A stretch of 5,330 nt of DNA from Anaerolineae bacterium (GTDB taxonomy: Bacteria > Chloroflexota > Anaerolineae > B4-G1 > SLSP01). Below, piece by piece: positions 1 to 5,330 of the stretch. The first letter of the stretch is position 1, and each line of letters begins with the position of its first letter. A program made the translations under genes and the position numbers. The stretch lies in contig JAIOSN010000352.1 in the NCBI GenBank assembly GCA_021107605.1, forward strand, positions 1-5,330. Direction: 5' to 3'. The notes beneath the pieces were generated by a model that was given only the letters and a program-made list of their open reading frames with translations, was not told the origin of the DNA and searched no databases.

Positions 1-1519
1 ACAGATCCAACGAAGTGCTATCTACCCAGTGCATATCCGAGAAAGAGAGTACCAACGGGCCTTTTCTCGCCAGTGCGACCACCCAACTACGGATTGCCAA
101 GAAAATTCGACGGTGGCGGCTTTCCGCGTCTAGCCGCTCTATCAGCGCCGCAAACTCAGCCTCCAGCGGCAACCGGAGTAAAGCAGCCAGGTAAGGATAG
201 TACTCGGAGAAATGCTCGTCCCAGAGACGTTGAGACTGTTGGCGCAAGCGCTCCCGGATCTCCTCTTTTGGCTCTTCCGTCTGCACGGCCAACCAATCCA
301 ATAAGAGATCCACCCAGACAGAGTAGGGCCACGATTGATCGTAAGAGCGCGAGCGGCCACTTAACCAAGTCGCGACCAGCGGAGAGTCCGGGCACGTGTT
401 TTCAGGATACGCTTCCTCCGACAAGAGATCGCGCCGCCGGGCCTCCGCCAATAACATCCCCTGGCGTTCCAAATGTTGACGCGCTTTTCCCACCAGGAAA
501 GTTTTCCCCATACCCTTAGCGCCTGTTACCGTCACAATGCCGCCCCGCGCATCGTAAAGTTCCCCCACTGCACGCTTGAGAGCCACAAATTCTTCTTTAT
601 GTCCAATCATTGAAGGGAGATGACCGCATAGATCAGCGGGGGGGGACAAGCTATCTTCTCGCCGCAAGGGGGACAAGGGACGGTAGATCTGCTCCGGCTC
701 GCGCAGTCCCTTCAACATAACCGCGTCTAGCTGCTGCCACTCAAATTGATTTTCCAGCAGCTGATAAGTATTTTCGCTAGCTAAGACAGTTCCCGGTTCA
801 GCAGCCGCCTCCAAACGTGCGGCCAGAGTGACGGCCTCGCCCATCGCCGTATCCTCACTATATTGCCGCCGGTCTCCTATACTGGTGACAATCACCTTCC
901 CGGTGTTGACGCCAATGCGTATCTGCAAAGCTATTTCTAGCGGTGATTCTAGCTGGTTCGCATAACGCTCCACAACATGCTGCATAGAAAGCGCAGCCAG
1001 AACGCCGCGTTCCGGATCATCTTCGTGCGCCACTCGCGCCCCGAAGAAAGCCACCAAACCATCACCCCGAAACTGATCCACGGCGCCTCCAAAGCGATAA
1101 ATCTCTGCCTCCAACACTTGGAAGAGACCGCTCATCAACTGTACCCAGGCCTCAGTGCCCACCTGCTCCAAGATGCGCGTGGAACCACAGACATCCGCCA
1201 AGAGGACCGTCACTACGCGACGTTCCCCCGCCAGTAGCGGTACTCCGGAAGTGGTCTCGTAATCAACCGTGGCCGGTAGAGATAGCGAGATAGCTTGAGA
1301 TTGGTTCTCTCCAATTAGTTCCGGCGGTTCCGGCAAGGAGATCGACGGCGTCTCCGCCTCCGCAACTGCTCCAAGCGACACCCCGCACATGCCACAGAAA
1401 CTATAGGCCAACGGATTAACAAATCCACACGCCGGGCAACGTCGCGCCAGTTGCGCGCCGCAGACTCCACAGAAGAGCATCTGCGGAGGGCTATCAAATC
1501 CACAATGATGACATTTCAT
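1..1519 (-). CDS. Zinc ribbon / class III cyclase / AAA-type ATPase signalling protein (3' end outside window)
   Basis: The frame is open from an ATG at 1519 to the window edge (506 residues, no stop), so the C-terminal half is missing. Seen: four CxxC pairs (Cys3/6, 17/20, 28/31, 42/45) forming a double zinc ribbon; a linker to about residue 98; a class III nucleotide cyclase domain at about 99-275 with metal-binding Asp109 and Asp153 (FRGDG) and Arg235 (VTLAARL); then an ATPase with Walker A GAKGMGKT at 333-340 and a Walker B-like DMHWVD at 495-500. Known: this order occurs in large multidomain regulators, often about 1000 residues or more with C-terminal TPRs; the cyclase domain makes cNMP or acts as a sensor. 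Odd: Gln149 replaces the substrate-specifying Lys, Thr231 the catalytic Asn, and Ser494 the acidic residue before the Walker B Asp. Thr224 fits the class IIIb pattern. The start has a modest Shine-Dalgarno (AGGGA, 8-base spacer). It is probably cytoplasmic, since no signal peptide or membrane segment is visible. The architecture is certain; cyclase activity is doubtful. Confidence 0.93.
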   Translation of the reverse strand, partial: MKCHHCGFDSPPQMLFCGVCGAQLARRCPACGFVNPLAYSFCGMCGVSLGAVAEAETPSISLPEPPELIGENQSQAISLSLPATVDYETTSGVPLLAGERRVVTVLLADVCGSTRILEQVGTEAWVQLMSGLFQVLEAEIYRFGGAVDQFRGDGLVAFFGARVAHEDDPERGVLAALSMQHVVERYANQLESPLEIALQIRIGVNTGKVIVTSIGDRRQYSEDTAMGEAVTLAARLEAAAEPGTVLASENTYQLLENQFEWQQLDAVMLKGLREPEQIYRPLSPLRREDSLSPPADLCGHLPSMIGHKEEFVALKRAVGELYDARGGIVTVTGAKGMGKTFLVGKARQHLERQGMLLAEARRRDLLSEEAYPENTCPDSPLVATWLSGRSRSYDQSWPYSVWVDLLLDWLAVQTEEPKEEIRERLRQQSQRLWDEHFSEYYPYLAALLRLPLEAEFAALIERLDAESRHRRIFLAIRSWVVALARKGPLVLSFSDMHWVDSTSLDL

Positions 1520-1565
1520 AATTGGTTTCCCTGGAAAAACTGACTTCGCTGAGAAAAGCTAGTTC

Positions 1566-1680
1566 GCCGCTAAGATGCCAAGACGCTAAGAAAAAATTTA
1601 GATCAGGTTAAAAATGTTTACCCTTATCGGTCAAAGAGTTAATTTTCAAATCTTTGTGCCTTCGCGCCTTTGCGGTAAAA
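1566..1680. repeat. Inverted pair of short-period CGC-AAG repeats in the cyclase leader
   Basis: The left arm (1566-1594) consists of degenerate 8-9 base units: CCGCTAAGA, TGCCAAGA, CGCTAAGA. The right arm (1651-1680), read on the opposite strand, gives CCGCAAAGG, CGCGAAGG, CACAAAGA. Across 25 aligned bases the arms match at 18 positions, and they enclose about 56 AT-rich bases. One more unit-like CGCTGAGA lies at 1547-1554. The element fills most of the space between the terminator at 1740-1773 and the cyclase-like gene start at 1519. It could be a dispersed extragenic repeat, a cruciform or a structured leader. From memory, similar CGC-AAG intergenic repeats occur in Chloroflexota and other phyla; this is not checked here. 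Confidence 0.6.
1607..1634 (-). promoter_or_regulatory. Weak candidate sigma-70 promoter for the cyclase-like gene
   Basis: Reading the minus strand, TTGACC (1634-1629) resembles a -35 box and TTTAAC (1612-1607) a poor -10 box, with a 16-base spacer, inside the AT-rich centre of the inverted repeat. A start site just downstream would leave a leader of about 80 bases ending at the ATG at 1519. A separate promoter is expected here because a terminator-like hairpin lies between this gene and its upstream neighbour. The -10 match is only four of six, so this is a suggestion rather than a call. Confidence 0.2.
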
Positions 1681-1739
1681 TTCTCGGCTTTTCCAGTAGA
1701 CTCTTAGTTGAACTATAAATGCGCCGGTGACACATACAA

Positions 1740-1773
1740 ACAGGGCACTTCATCAAAAAATGGAGTGCCCTGT
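1740..1773 (-). terminator. Hairpin terminator after the cyclic-nucleotide-binding gene
   Basis: ACAGGGCACT (1740-1749) and AGTGCCCTGT (1764-1773) are perfect 10-base inverted repeats. In the minus-strand transcript the stem continues past one A/C mismatch with three more pairs, leaving a 6-base U-rich loop. The hairpin starts 21 bases past the TGA at 1795-1797. The downstream U-tract is weak (UUGUAUGU), so intrinsic termination is likely but may be inefficient. It separates the nucleotide-binding gene from the cyclase-like gene. Confidence 0.7.
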
Positions 1774-1794
1774 AGGACTTCGGATTCCAGAACT

Positions 1795-2229
1795 TCACAT
1801 AGCATTCAAGGCCAGACGGAAACGTTTGGCCAGCTCTTGAAGAATGGCGACAGCAATAGCGGCGTCGTTCTTCAACAAGCCTAGAAAATCCCAGCGCGTC
1901 AGCACCAGACAGCTTGTCGGCGCGGTGGCGACCACCGAAGCCGTGCGCGGCCCTTCATCCAATAAGGCCAGCTCACCAAAATAATCGCCCGCCGCGAACT
2001 CATTCACCACCACTTTGTCCCCATCCAGGGTTTCACGAACAACCTTCGCCCCGCCGGTGACTATCACAAAGAAGCCTTCGCCTCCTTTACCTTGCGAGAC
2101 AATGACTTCAGCGGCCTCATACTCCCGCTCAACAAAGCGTTCGGACAGACGTCCAAGTTGCCGCTTGCTAAGACTCTGAAAGAGTGAGGCTCTACCTAAA
2201 GCACTCATAGTTTTATCTAGCTCTACCAT
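1795..2229 (-). CDS. Stand-alone cyclic-nucleotide-binding (CNB) domain protein
   Basis: A 144-residue protein that is almost entirely one CNB (cNMP-binding) domain. An N-terminal helical part (about 1-35) leads into the beta-roll (about 36-112). The phosphate-binding cassette at 84-98 reads FGELALL followed by PRTAS, with Glu86 (ribose contact) and Arg95 (phosphate contact) in place. A helix with an LAKRFR stretch closes the domain (about 117-140). Known: this cassette is the CRP/PKA-R type that binds cAMP or cGMP. No helix-turn-helix, kinase, channel or other output domain is present, so it is not a CRP transcription factor; a partner-binding role is inferred. The start is set by AAGGAGG (2240-2234), four bases before the ATG; the internal Met8 has no such site. 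It lies 105 bases after oppF on the same strand and just before the cyclase-like gene, which suggests a signalling link. The fold and ligand class are well supported; the partner is unknown. Confidence 0.92.
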   Translation of the reverse strand: MVELDKTMSALGRASLFQSLSKRQLGRLSERFVEREYEAAEVIVSQGKGGEGFFVIVTGGAKVVRETLDGDKVVVNEFAAGDYFGELALLDEGPRTASVVATAPTSCLVLTRWDFLGLLKNDAAIAVAILQELAKRFRLALNAM

Positions 2230-2258
2230 ATACCCTCCTTATCTCAATTCTAAGCTCT

Positions 2259-2323
2259 AGCTGGTGGACAAATTAGGTGCAACGGGCTAGCATTCAATAC
2301 GTCACACCTAATTTTCATCAGCT
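2259..2323. repeat. Long imperfect inverted repeat between oppF and the CNB gene
   Basis: AAATTAGGTG (2270-2279) is perfectly inverted as CACCTAATTT (2305-2314) around a 25-base centre. The symmetry continues outward: AGCTG at 2259-2263 pairs with CAGCT at 2319-2323, with two further Watson-Crick pairs, two G-T positions and a 2-base bulge between. No U-tract follows in either direction, so it does not look like a standard terminator. It lies 12 bases after the oppF stop and 29 bases before the CNB gene start. It may be a transcript hairpin that sets relative expression, a regulator-binding site with widely spaced half-sites, or a small dispersed repeat. The rest of this gap shows only the Shine-Dalgarno of the CNB gene. 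Confidence 0.6.
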
Positions 2324-2334
2324 ATAAAGAAAAT

Positions 2335-3381
2335 CTAAACACCGCTAAGTTTTAGTTCCTCGGCAAGATGGCAGGAGACGAAGTGACCCGGCTGGAGTTC
2401 CCGGAACTCCGGTTCCTTTTCCCTGCAGATATCCTGAGCATAGTTGCAGCGCGGATGAAAATAACAGCCACTCGGCGGGTTAGAAGGGTCGGCCACATCG
2501 CCCTGCATGATGATCCGCTTTGATTCGTAGAGCGGGTCAGGCTTAGGTATCGAGGACATCAAGGCCTCGGTGTAAGGATGCAGGGGGTTGTTGTAAAGCG
2601 TGTCGGAATCAACCATCTCGGCAATCTTACCGACATACATCACGGCCACACGATCAGAGATATGTTGGACAACGCTCAAGTCGTGGGCCACAAAGACGTA
2701 AGAGAGATTAAAGTCCTGCTGCAAGTCCTGCAACAGGTTCAGCGTCTGCGCCTGAATGGAGACATCTAAGGCCGAGACCGGCTCATCGCAAAGGATCAAA
2801 CGCGGGTTCATGGAGAGAGCGCGAGCGATGCCGATACGTTGTCGCTGACCACCGGAAAACTCGTGAGGATAGCGACGCATGTGTTCAGAACGCAGTCCCA
2901 CGCGCTCCAGGAGATTCACGACAACATCCTCGGTTGCAGCCCCCTTGCCCTTACCGTGGATCACCATAGGTTCGGAGATGATGTCAAACACCGTCATCCG
3001 GGGATTCAGGGAGTTGACCGGGTCCTGGAAGATCATGGAGATTTCCTGACGCAATATCTTCAGCTGCGCTCTATCCAACTCCAACACATTCACCATCTCA
3101 GGTTTACCACTTGCGGAGAATTTCGCGGTCTTAAAATGAATCTCCCCCGCGGTAGGGTCGTACAGGCGAATGATGGTCCGGCTCGCTGTGGTTTTGCCAC
3201 AGCCACTTTCCCCCACCAATCCCAATGTCTCGCCCTCGCGGACAAAGAGAGTGATGTCGTCCACCGCCTTGACATTTCCTATGACCTTGCGGAGTAACCC
3301 GCCATGGATAGGAAAGTATTTCTTCAAGCCTCGGACATCTAACAGGATATCGTCAGCCACTGTTGGTATACGTTCAGCCAT
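2335..3381 (-). CDS. oppF: OppF/DppF-type peptide ABC transporter ATPase
   Basis: One of the two cytoplasmic ATPases that power an Opp/Dpp-family importer by ATP hydrolysis at the inner face of the membrane. The 348 residues show an N-terminal KKYFP segment typical of OppF, Walker A GESGCGKT at 57-64, Q-loop Gln119 in FQDP, signature SGGQRQR at 176-182, Walker B LILCDE at 195-200, D-loop SALD and H-loop His233. The C-terminal oligopeptide-transporter extension carries HPY (268-270) and four cysteines (306, 312, 319, 337). Length is normal for the family. The start at 3381 is chosen because GAGGAGGTG sits six bases upstream; the frame continues back to 3513, but that stretch overlaps oppD and is not family-like. 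It follows oppD with a 13-base gap. All catalytic motifs are intact. The substrate may be oligopeptides or dipeptides, and some family members carry sugars or nickel; the sequence here does not decide. Confidence 0.96.
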   Translation of the reverse strand: MAERIPTVADDILLDVRGLKKYFPIHGGLLRKVIGNVKAVDDITLFVREGETLGLVGESGCGKTTASRTIIRLYDPTAGEIHFKTAKFSASGKPEMVNVLELDRAQLKILRQEISMIFQDPVNSLNPRMTVFDIISEPMVIHGKGKGAATEDVVVNLLERVGLRSEHMRRYPHEFSGGQRQRIGIARALSMNPRLILCDEPVSALDVSIQAQTLNLLQDLQQDFNLSYVFVAHDLSVVQHISDRVAVMYVGKIAEMVDSDTLYNNPLHPYTEALMSSIPKPDPLYESKRIIMQGDVADPSNPPSGCYFHPRCNYAQDICREKEPEFRELQPGHFVSCHLAEELKLSGV

Positions 3382-3387
3382 GTTTTT

Positions 3388-3396
3388 CACCTCCTC
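3388..3396 (-). promoter_or_regulatory. Shine-Dalgarno that fixes the oppF start
   Basis: Minus-strand GAGGAGGTG lies six bases before the ATG at 3381 and shares bases with the TGA stop of oppD (TGAGGAGG). It rules out the longer upstream starts in the same frame and suggests that oppF translation is re-initiated by ribosomes finishing oppD. Confidence 0.85.
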
Positions 3397-4468
3397 ATAC
3401 ATCCTCGTACAGCAGACAGCGTACCCAGTGATCCTTCTCCACTTCCTGCCACTTCGGCACGATCTTATCACACTTCCCCGCCATATACGAGGGACAGCGC
3501 GGATGGAAAACACACCCGGTGGGCAGGTTGAACGGGTCAGGGACCATCCCCTCGATGGAGGCCAGTCGCGCAGTACTGCGCTTGCCTACTTTGGGGATTG
3601 ATTCAAGCAACGCTCGCGTATAGGGATGTTTGGATTCGTAGAATATCTTGACCGTGCTCGCCTTCTCAACCTGTTTGCCCATGTACATCACGACGATTTG
3701 CTTCGCCATCTCTGCCACCACCCCCAAGTTGTGGGTGATGAACATGATCGCCATATCCGCAGTATCTTGCAGATCTCGCATGATATCCAGAATCTGTGCT
3801 TCGATGGAGACATCCAACGCCGTCGTCGGCTCGTCGGCGATCAACATAGCCGGATGACAGGAAAGCGCGATAGCGATCATCACGCGCTGGCGTTGTCCAC
3901 CACTCAACTGGTGAGGGTAGCTATCCACCCGCTGCTCCGGTTTGGGTAACCCTACCCGGTGCAGCATATCAATGGATATCTCGCGCGCCTCCTCTTTAGT
4001 GACGTGCCGGTATCCCGCGATGACCTCTGCCATCCGGTCGCCGACCTTGCGCGGGAGCAAGCGATGCAGGTCCAGCCCCTCCCCGATGTGCGTGTCCGCC
4101 GTGTAGACCGGCGTCAAACAGCTCATCGGTTCCTGGAAGATCATGGCGAACTCCCCCCCCCGGATATGACGGATCTCCTCGCCATTGGGGTCCATATTAG
4201 TGAGGTTGAGCAACTCAACGCCCTTGTCGGGGTTATACTTATCTCGCCGGTGATACAAAATCTCGCCCTCGGGGATCTTGCCGGGCTTGGGAACCATCCG
4301 CATGACCGTTTTGGCCGTGATGGATTTACCGCACCCACTCTCACCAATGACCCCCAACGTCTCGCCCCGGTTGATCGTGAAGGTGACGCCATCCACAGCG
4401 TGGACGATGCCATCCCGCACGTCAAACTCAACTTTCAGATTTTTGATCTCTAATAAAGGTTCAGACAT
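3395..4468 (-). CDS. oppD: OppD/DppD-type peptide ABC transporter ATPase
   Basis: The second ATPase of the importer, pairing with OppF under the two permeases. Its 357 residues show Walker A GESGCGKS at 42-49, Q-loop Gln112 in FQEP, signature LSGGQRQR at 188-195, Walker B MLIADE at 208-213, D-loop TALD and H-loop His246. A C-terminal oligopeptide-transporter extension carries HPY (281-283) and four cysteines (319, 325, 333, 351). Compared with remembered OppD sequences there are about 18-20 extra residues at roughly 137-156 in the helical subdomain, and the post-Q-loop stretch reads MSCLTPVYT rather than the usual MTSLNPV-like form. The start has a very strong AGGAGGAGGG site. It follows the permease by 12 bases and precedes oppF by 13, giving the usual C-D-F gene order. 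All ATPase residues are present, so it should be active. The substrate class is not decided by this subunit. Confidence 0.96.
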   Translation of the reverse strand: MSEPLLEIKNLKVEFDVRDGIVHAVDGVTFTINRGETLGVIGESGCGKSITAKTVMRMVPKPGKIPEGEILYHRRDKYNPDKGVELLNLTNMDPNGEEIRHIRGGEFAMIFQEPMSCLTPVYTADTHIGEGLDLHRLLPRKVGDRMAEVIAGYRHVTKEEAREISIDMLHRVGLPKPEQRVDSYPHQLSGGQRQRVMIAIALSCHPAMLIADEPTTALDVSIEAQILDIMRDLQDTADMAIMFITHNLGVVAEMAKQIVVMYMGKQVEKASTVKIFYESKHPYTRALLESIPKVGKRSTARLASIEGMVPDPFNLPTGCVFHPRCPSYMAGKCDKIVPKWQEVEKDHWVRCLLYEDV

Positions 4469-4472
4469 TGTT

Positions 4473-4482
4473 CCCTCCTCCT
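4473..4482 (-). promoter_or_regulatory. Strong Shine-Dalgarno of oppD overlapping the permease stop
   Basis: Minus-strand AGGAGGAGGG lies four bases before the ATG at 4468, and its first bases belong to the TAG stop of the permease (TAGGAGGAGG). The arrangement repeats at the oppD-oppF junction and supports translational coupling along the operon. Confidence 0.8.
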
Positions 4483-5330
4483 ATCGACCACCGTAGGGAT
4501 CCATAGCATCTCGTAGCCCATCACCAAACATATTGAAAGCCAGGACAGCCAGGACGATGAAAGGCAGCGGAATCAAGAGCCATGGTGCAAAGCGAATGGC
4601 ACGCACACTGCTAACCTCCTGCAACAACACCCCCCAACTCGTGAGAGGGGGGCGCAACCCTAACCCCAAAAAGCTAAGTGCCGTCTCAGAAAGGATCATG
4701 CCGGGAATCATCAACGTCGCAATCACGATGATGTGACTCAATGTGCCGGGCAACAAGTGCCGGAACATTAAACGGGCATCACTGGCGCCCGCGCTCTGCG
4801 CGGCCAACACGTACTCCCGCTCACGCAGCGAGAGGATCAGACCACGCACCTGACGAGCCAAGCCACCCCAGCGGATAAAGATCATGATCAAAGTCAGCAT
4901 AAAGTAAACCATGATGGGCGACCAGCCAATGGGAATGGCGGCGGCCAGAGCCATAAAGAGTGGGATATCGGGGAAAGCGCCCACGAACTCGGTGAGCCGC
5001 TGGACGAGGATGTCCACCGTGCCCCCGTAGTAACCCGAGATCGCGCCCATGACGCTACCCAAAGTGAACGTGCCGATTTGCCCGAGGAGACCGATCAACA
5101 GAGAAAGGCGTCCGCCATAGACGATGCGCGACAGGATATCGCGCCCCAGGCGATCGGTGCCAAACAAGAAAGCATAGCCATCTGGCGCTGCCCCAAGATT
5201 GACGCCAAAGAGATGGCGGTTCATGGGAATAAAACCCAGCATTTTATAAGACTCTGCCGCCTTGGGCAACAGGGCCAGCGGAAAAATCTGGGTCTTATCC
5301 ACCGTGTACATGCGTTTGCGCAATTCCACA
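4481..5330 (-). CDS. oppC: OppC/DppC-type peptide ABC transporter permease (5' end outside window)
   Basis: Inner-membrane permease subunit that forms the translocation path with an OppB-type partner. The visible 282 residues enter mid-protein: the first in-frame codon is a GTG at 5329 with no evidence of being the true start, and the usual first membrane helix with its OppC N-terminal segment should lie beyond the edge. Seen: the family motif GTDRLGRDILSR at 57-68; hydrophobic segments at about 75-98, 115-133, 138-153, 197-220 and 247-268; and an EAA-type loop at about 172-194 (EYVLAAQSAGAS, then RHLLP), which docks on the ATPases. The SFLGLGLRPP stretch near the C-terminus and the DGLRDAMDP ending are typical of DppC/OppC. 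A region of about 55 residues before the GTD motif is probably the external loop after helix 1. The stop lies inside the oppD Shine-Dalgarno. The family assignment is firm; OppC versus DppC cannot be separated. Confidence 0.95.
   Translation of the reverse strand, partial: VELRKRMYTVDKTQIFPLALLPKAAESYKMLGFIPMNRHLFGVNLGAAPDGYAFLFGTDRLGRDILSRIVYGGRLSLLIGLLGQIGTFTLGSVMGAISGYYGGTVDILVQRLTEFVGAFPDIPLFMALAAAIPIGWSPIMVYFMLTLIMIFIRWGGLARQVRGLILSLREREYVLAAQSAGASDARLMFRHLLPGTLSHIIVIATLMIPGMILSETALSFLGLGLRPPLTSWGVLLQEVSSVRAIRFAPWLLIPLPFIVLAVLAFNMFGDGLRDAMDPYGGR

Noticed and set aside
142..395. Two short minus-strand open frames (142-360 and 156-395)
   Set aside because: Both are out-of-frame shadows inside the real minus-strand frame that runs from 1519 to the window edge.
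73..519. A 148-codon plus-strand open frame
   Set aside because: It lies antisense to the ATPase part of the cyclase-like gene, whose frame shows clear Walker A and conserved domains. Its product is Pro/Arg-rich with no recognisable motif.
638..645. A run of eight G that could mark a sequencing frameshift in the cyclase-like gene
   Set aside because: The same frame gives recognisable protein on both sides of the run, so no frameshift is needed.
1315..1503. A 62-codon minus-strand frame rich in Arg
   Set aside because: It overlaps the zinc-ribbon coding region in another frame. The zinc-ribbon frame has eight ordered cysteines and continues into known domains.
2294..2310. A TCACA/TGTGA half-site resembling a CRP operator near the CNB gene
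   Set aside because: The opposite half-site is absent at the required 6-base spacing, and the CNB protein has no DNA-binding domain.
2839..3297. A 152-codon plus-strand frame
   Set aside because: It is antisense to the conserved core of oppF, carries no motif of its own, and is explained by the complement of a constrained coding region.
3382..3513. Upstream extension of oppF to a start at 3513
   Set aside because: It overlaps the end of oppD, encodes a basic stretch unlike OppF N-termini, and ignores the strong Shine-Dalgarno that points to the ATG at 3381.
4153..4161. A run of nine C in oppD that could mark a frameshift
   Set aside because: The frame encodes RGGEF and leads straight into the Q-loop motif, so the reading frame is intact.
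3959..4453. A 164-codon plus-strand frame
   Set aside because: It is antisense to oppD, whose ATPase motifs are all intact; there is no sign of a separate gene.

Overview
The window looks like a stretch of bacterial chromosome with moderate GC and every supportable gene on the minus strand, so it is best read from right to left. The zinc-ribbon/class III cyclase/AAA-type ATPase protein, the peptide-family ABC operon and the CGC-AAG type intergenic repeat together suggest a Chloroflexota-like bacterium. That is an inference from remembered family distribution; nothing in the window fixes the taxonomy.

Right part (2335-5330): three consecutive genes of an oligopeptide/dipeptide (Opp/Dpp) ABC importer. 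They are an OppC/DppC-type permease whose 5' end lies outside the window, an OppD-type ATPase and an OppF-type ATPase. Gaps are only 12-13 bases. Each downstream Shine-Dalgarno overlaps the stop codon of the gene before it, so the three are almost certainly one operon with coupled translation. The partner permease (OppB) and the substrate-binding protein are not seen and would be expected upstream, beyond position 5330.

Middle (1520-2334): a 105-base gap holding a long imperfect inverted repeat, then a 144-residue protein made of a single cyclic-nucleotide-binding domain with an intact phosphate-binding cassette. A hairpin terminator follows, and then a 200-base leader that carries an inverted pair of short-period repeats.

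Left part (1-1519): the first 506 residues of a large signalling protein that runs off the left edge without a stop. It has a double zinc ribbon, a class III nucleotide cyclase domain and the start of an AAA/STAND-like ATPase. The cyclase domain keeps both metal-binding aspartates and the transition-state arginine. It has Gln at the substrate-specifying Lys position and Thr at the transition-state Asn position.

How they may work together: the importer brings peptides, or another Opp-family solute, into the cell using ATP. The cyclase-like protein and the small nucleotide-binding protein sit side by side and could form a cNMP signalling pair, but the altered cyclase site makes production of cNMP by this protein uncertain. 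I see no CRISPR array, tRNA, rRNA, transposase, toxin-antitoxin pair or clearly new defence system. The most unusual items are the altered cyclase/ATPase motifs and the two intergenic inverted repeats.
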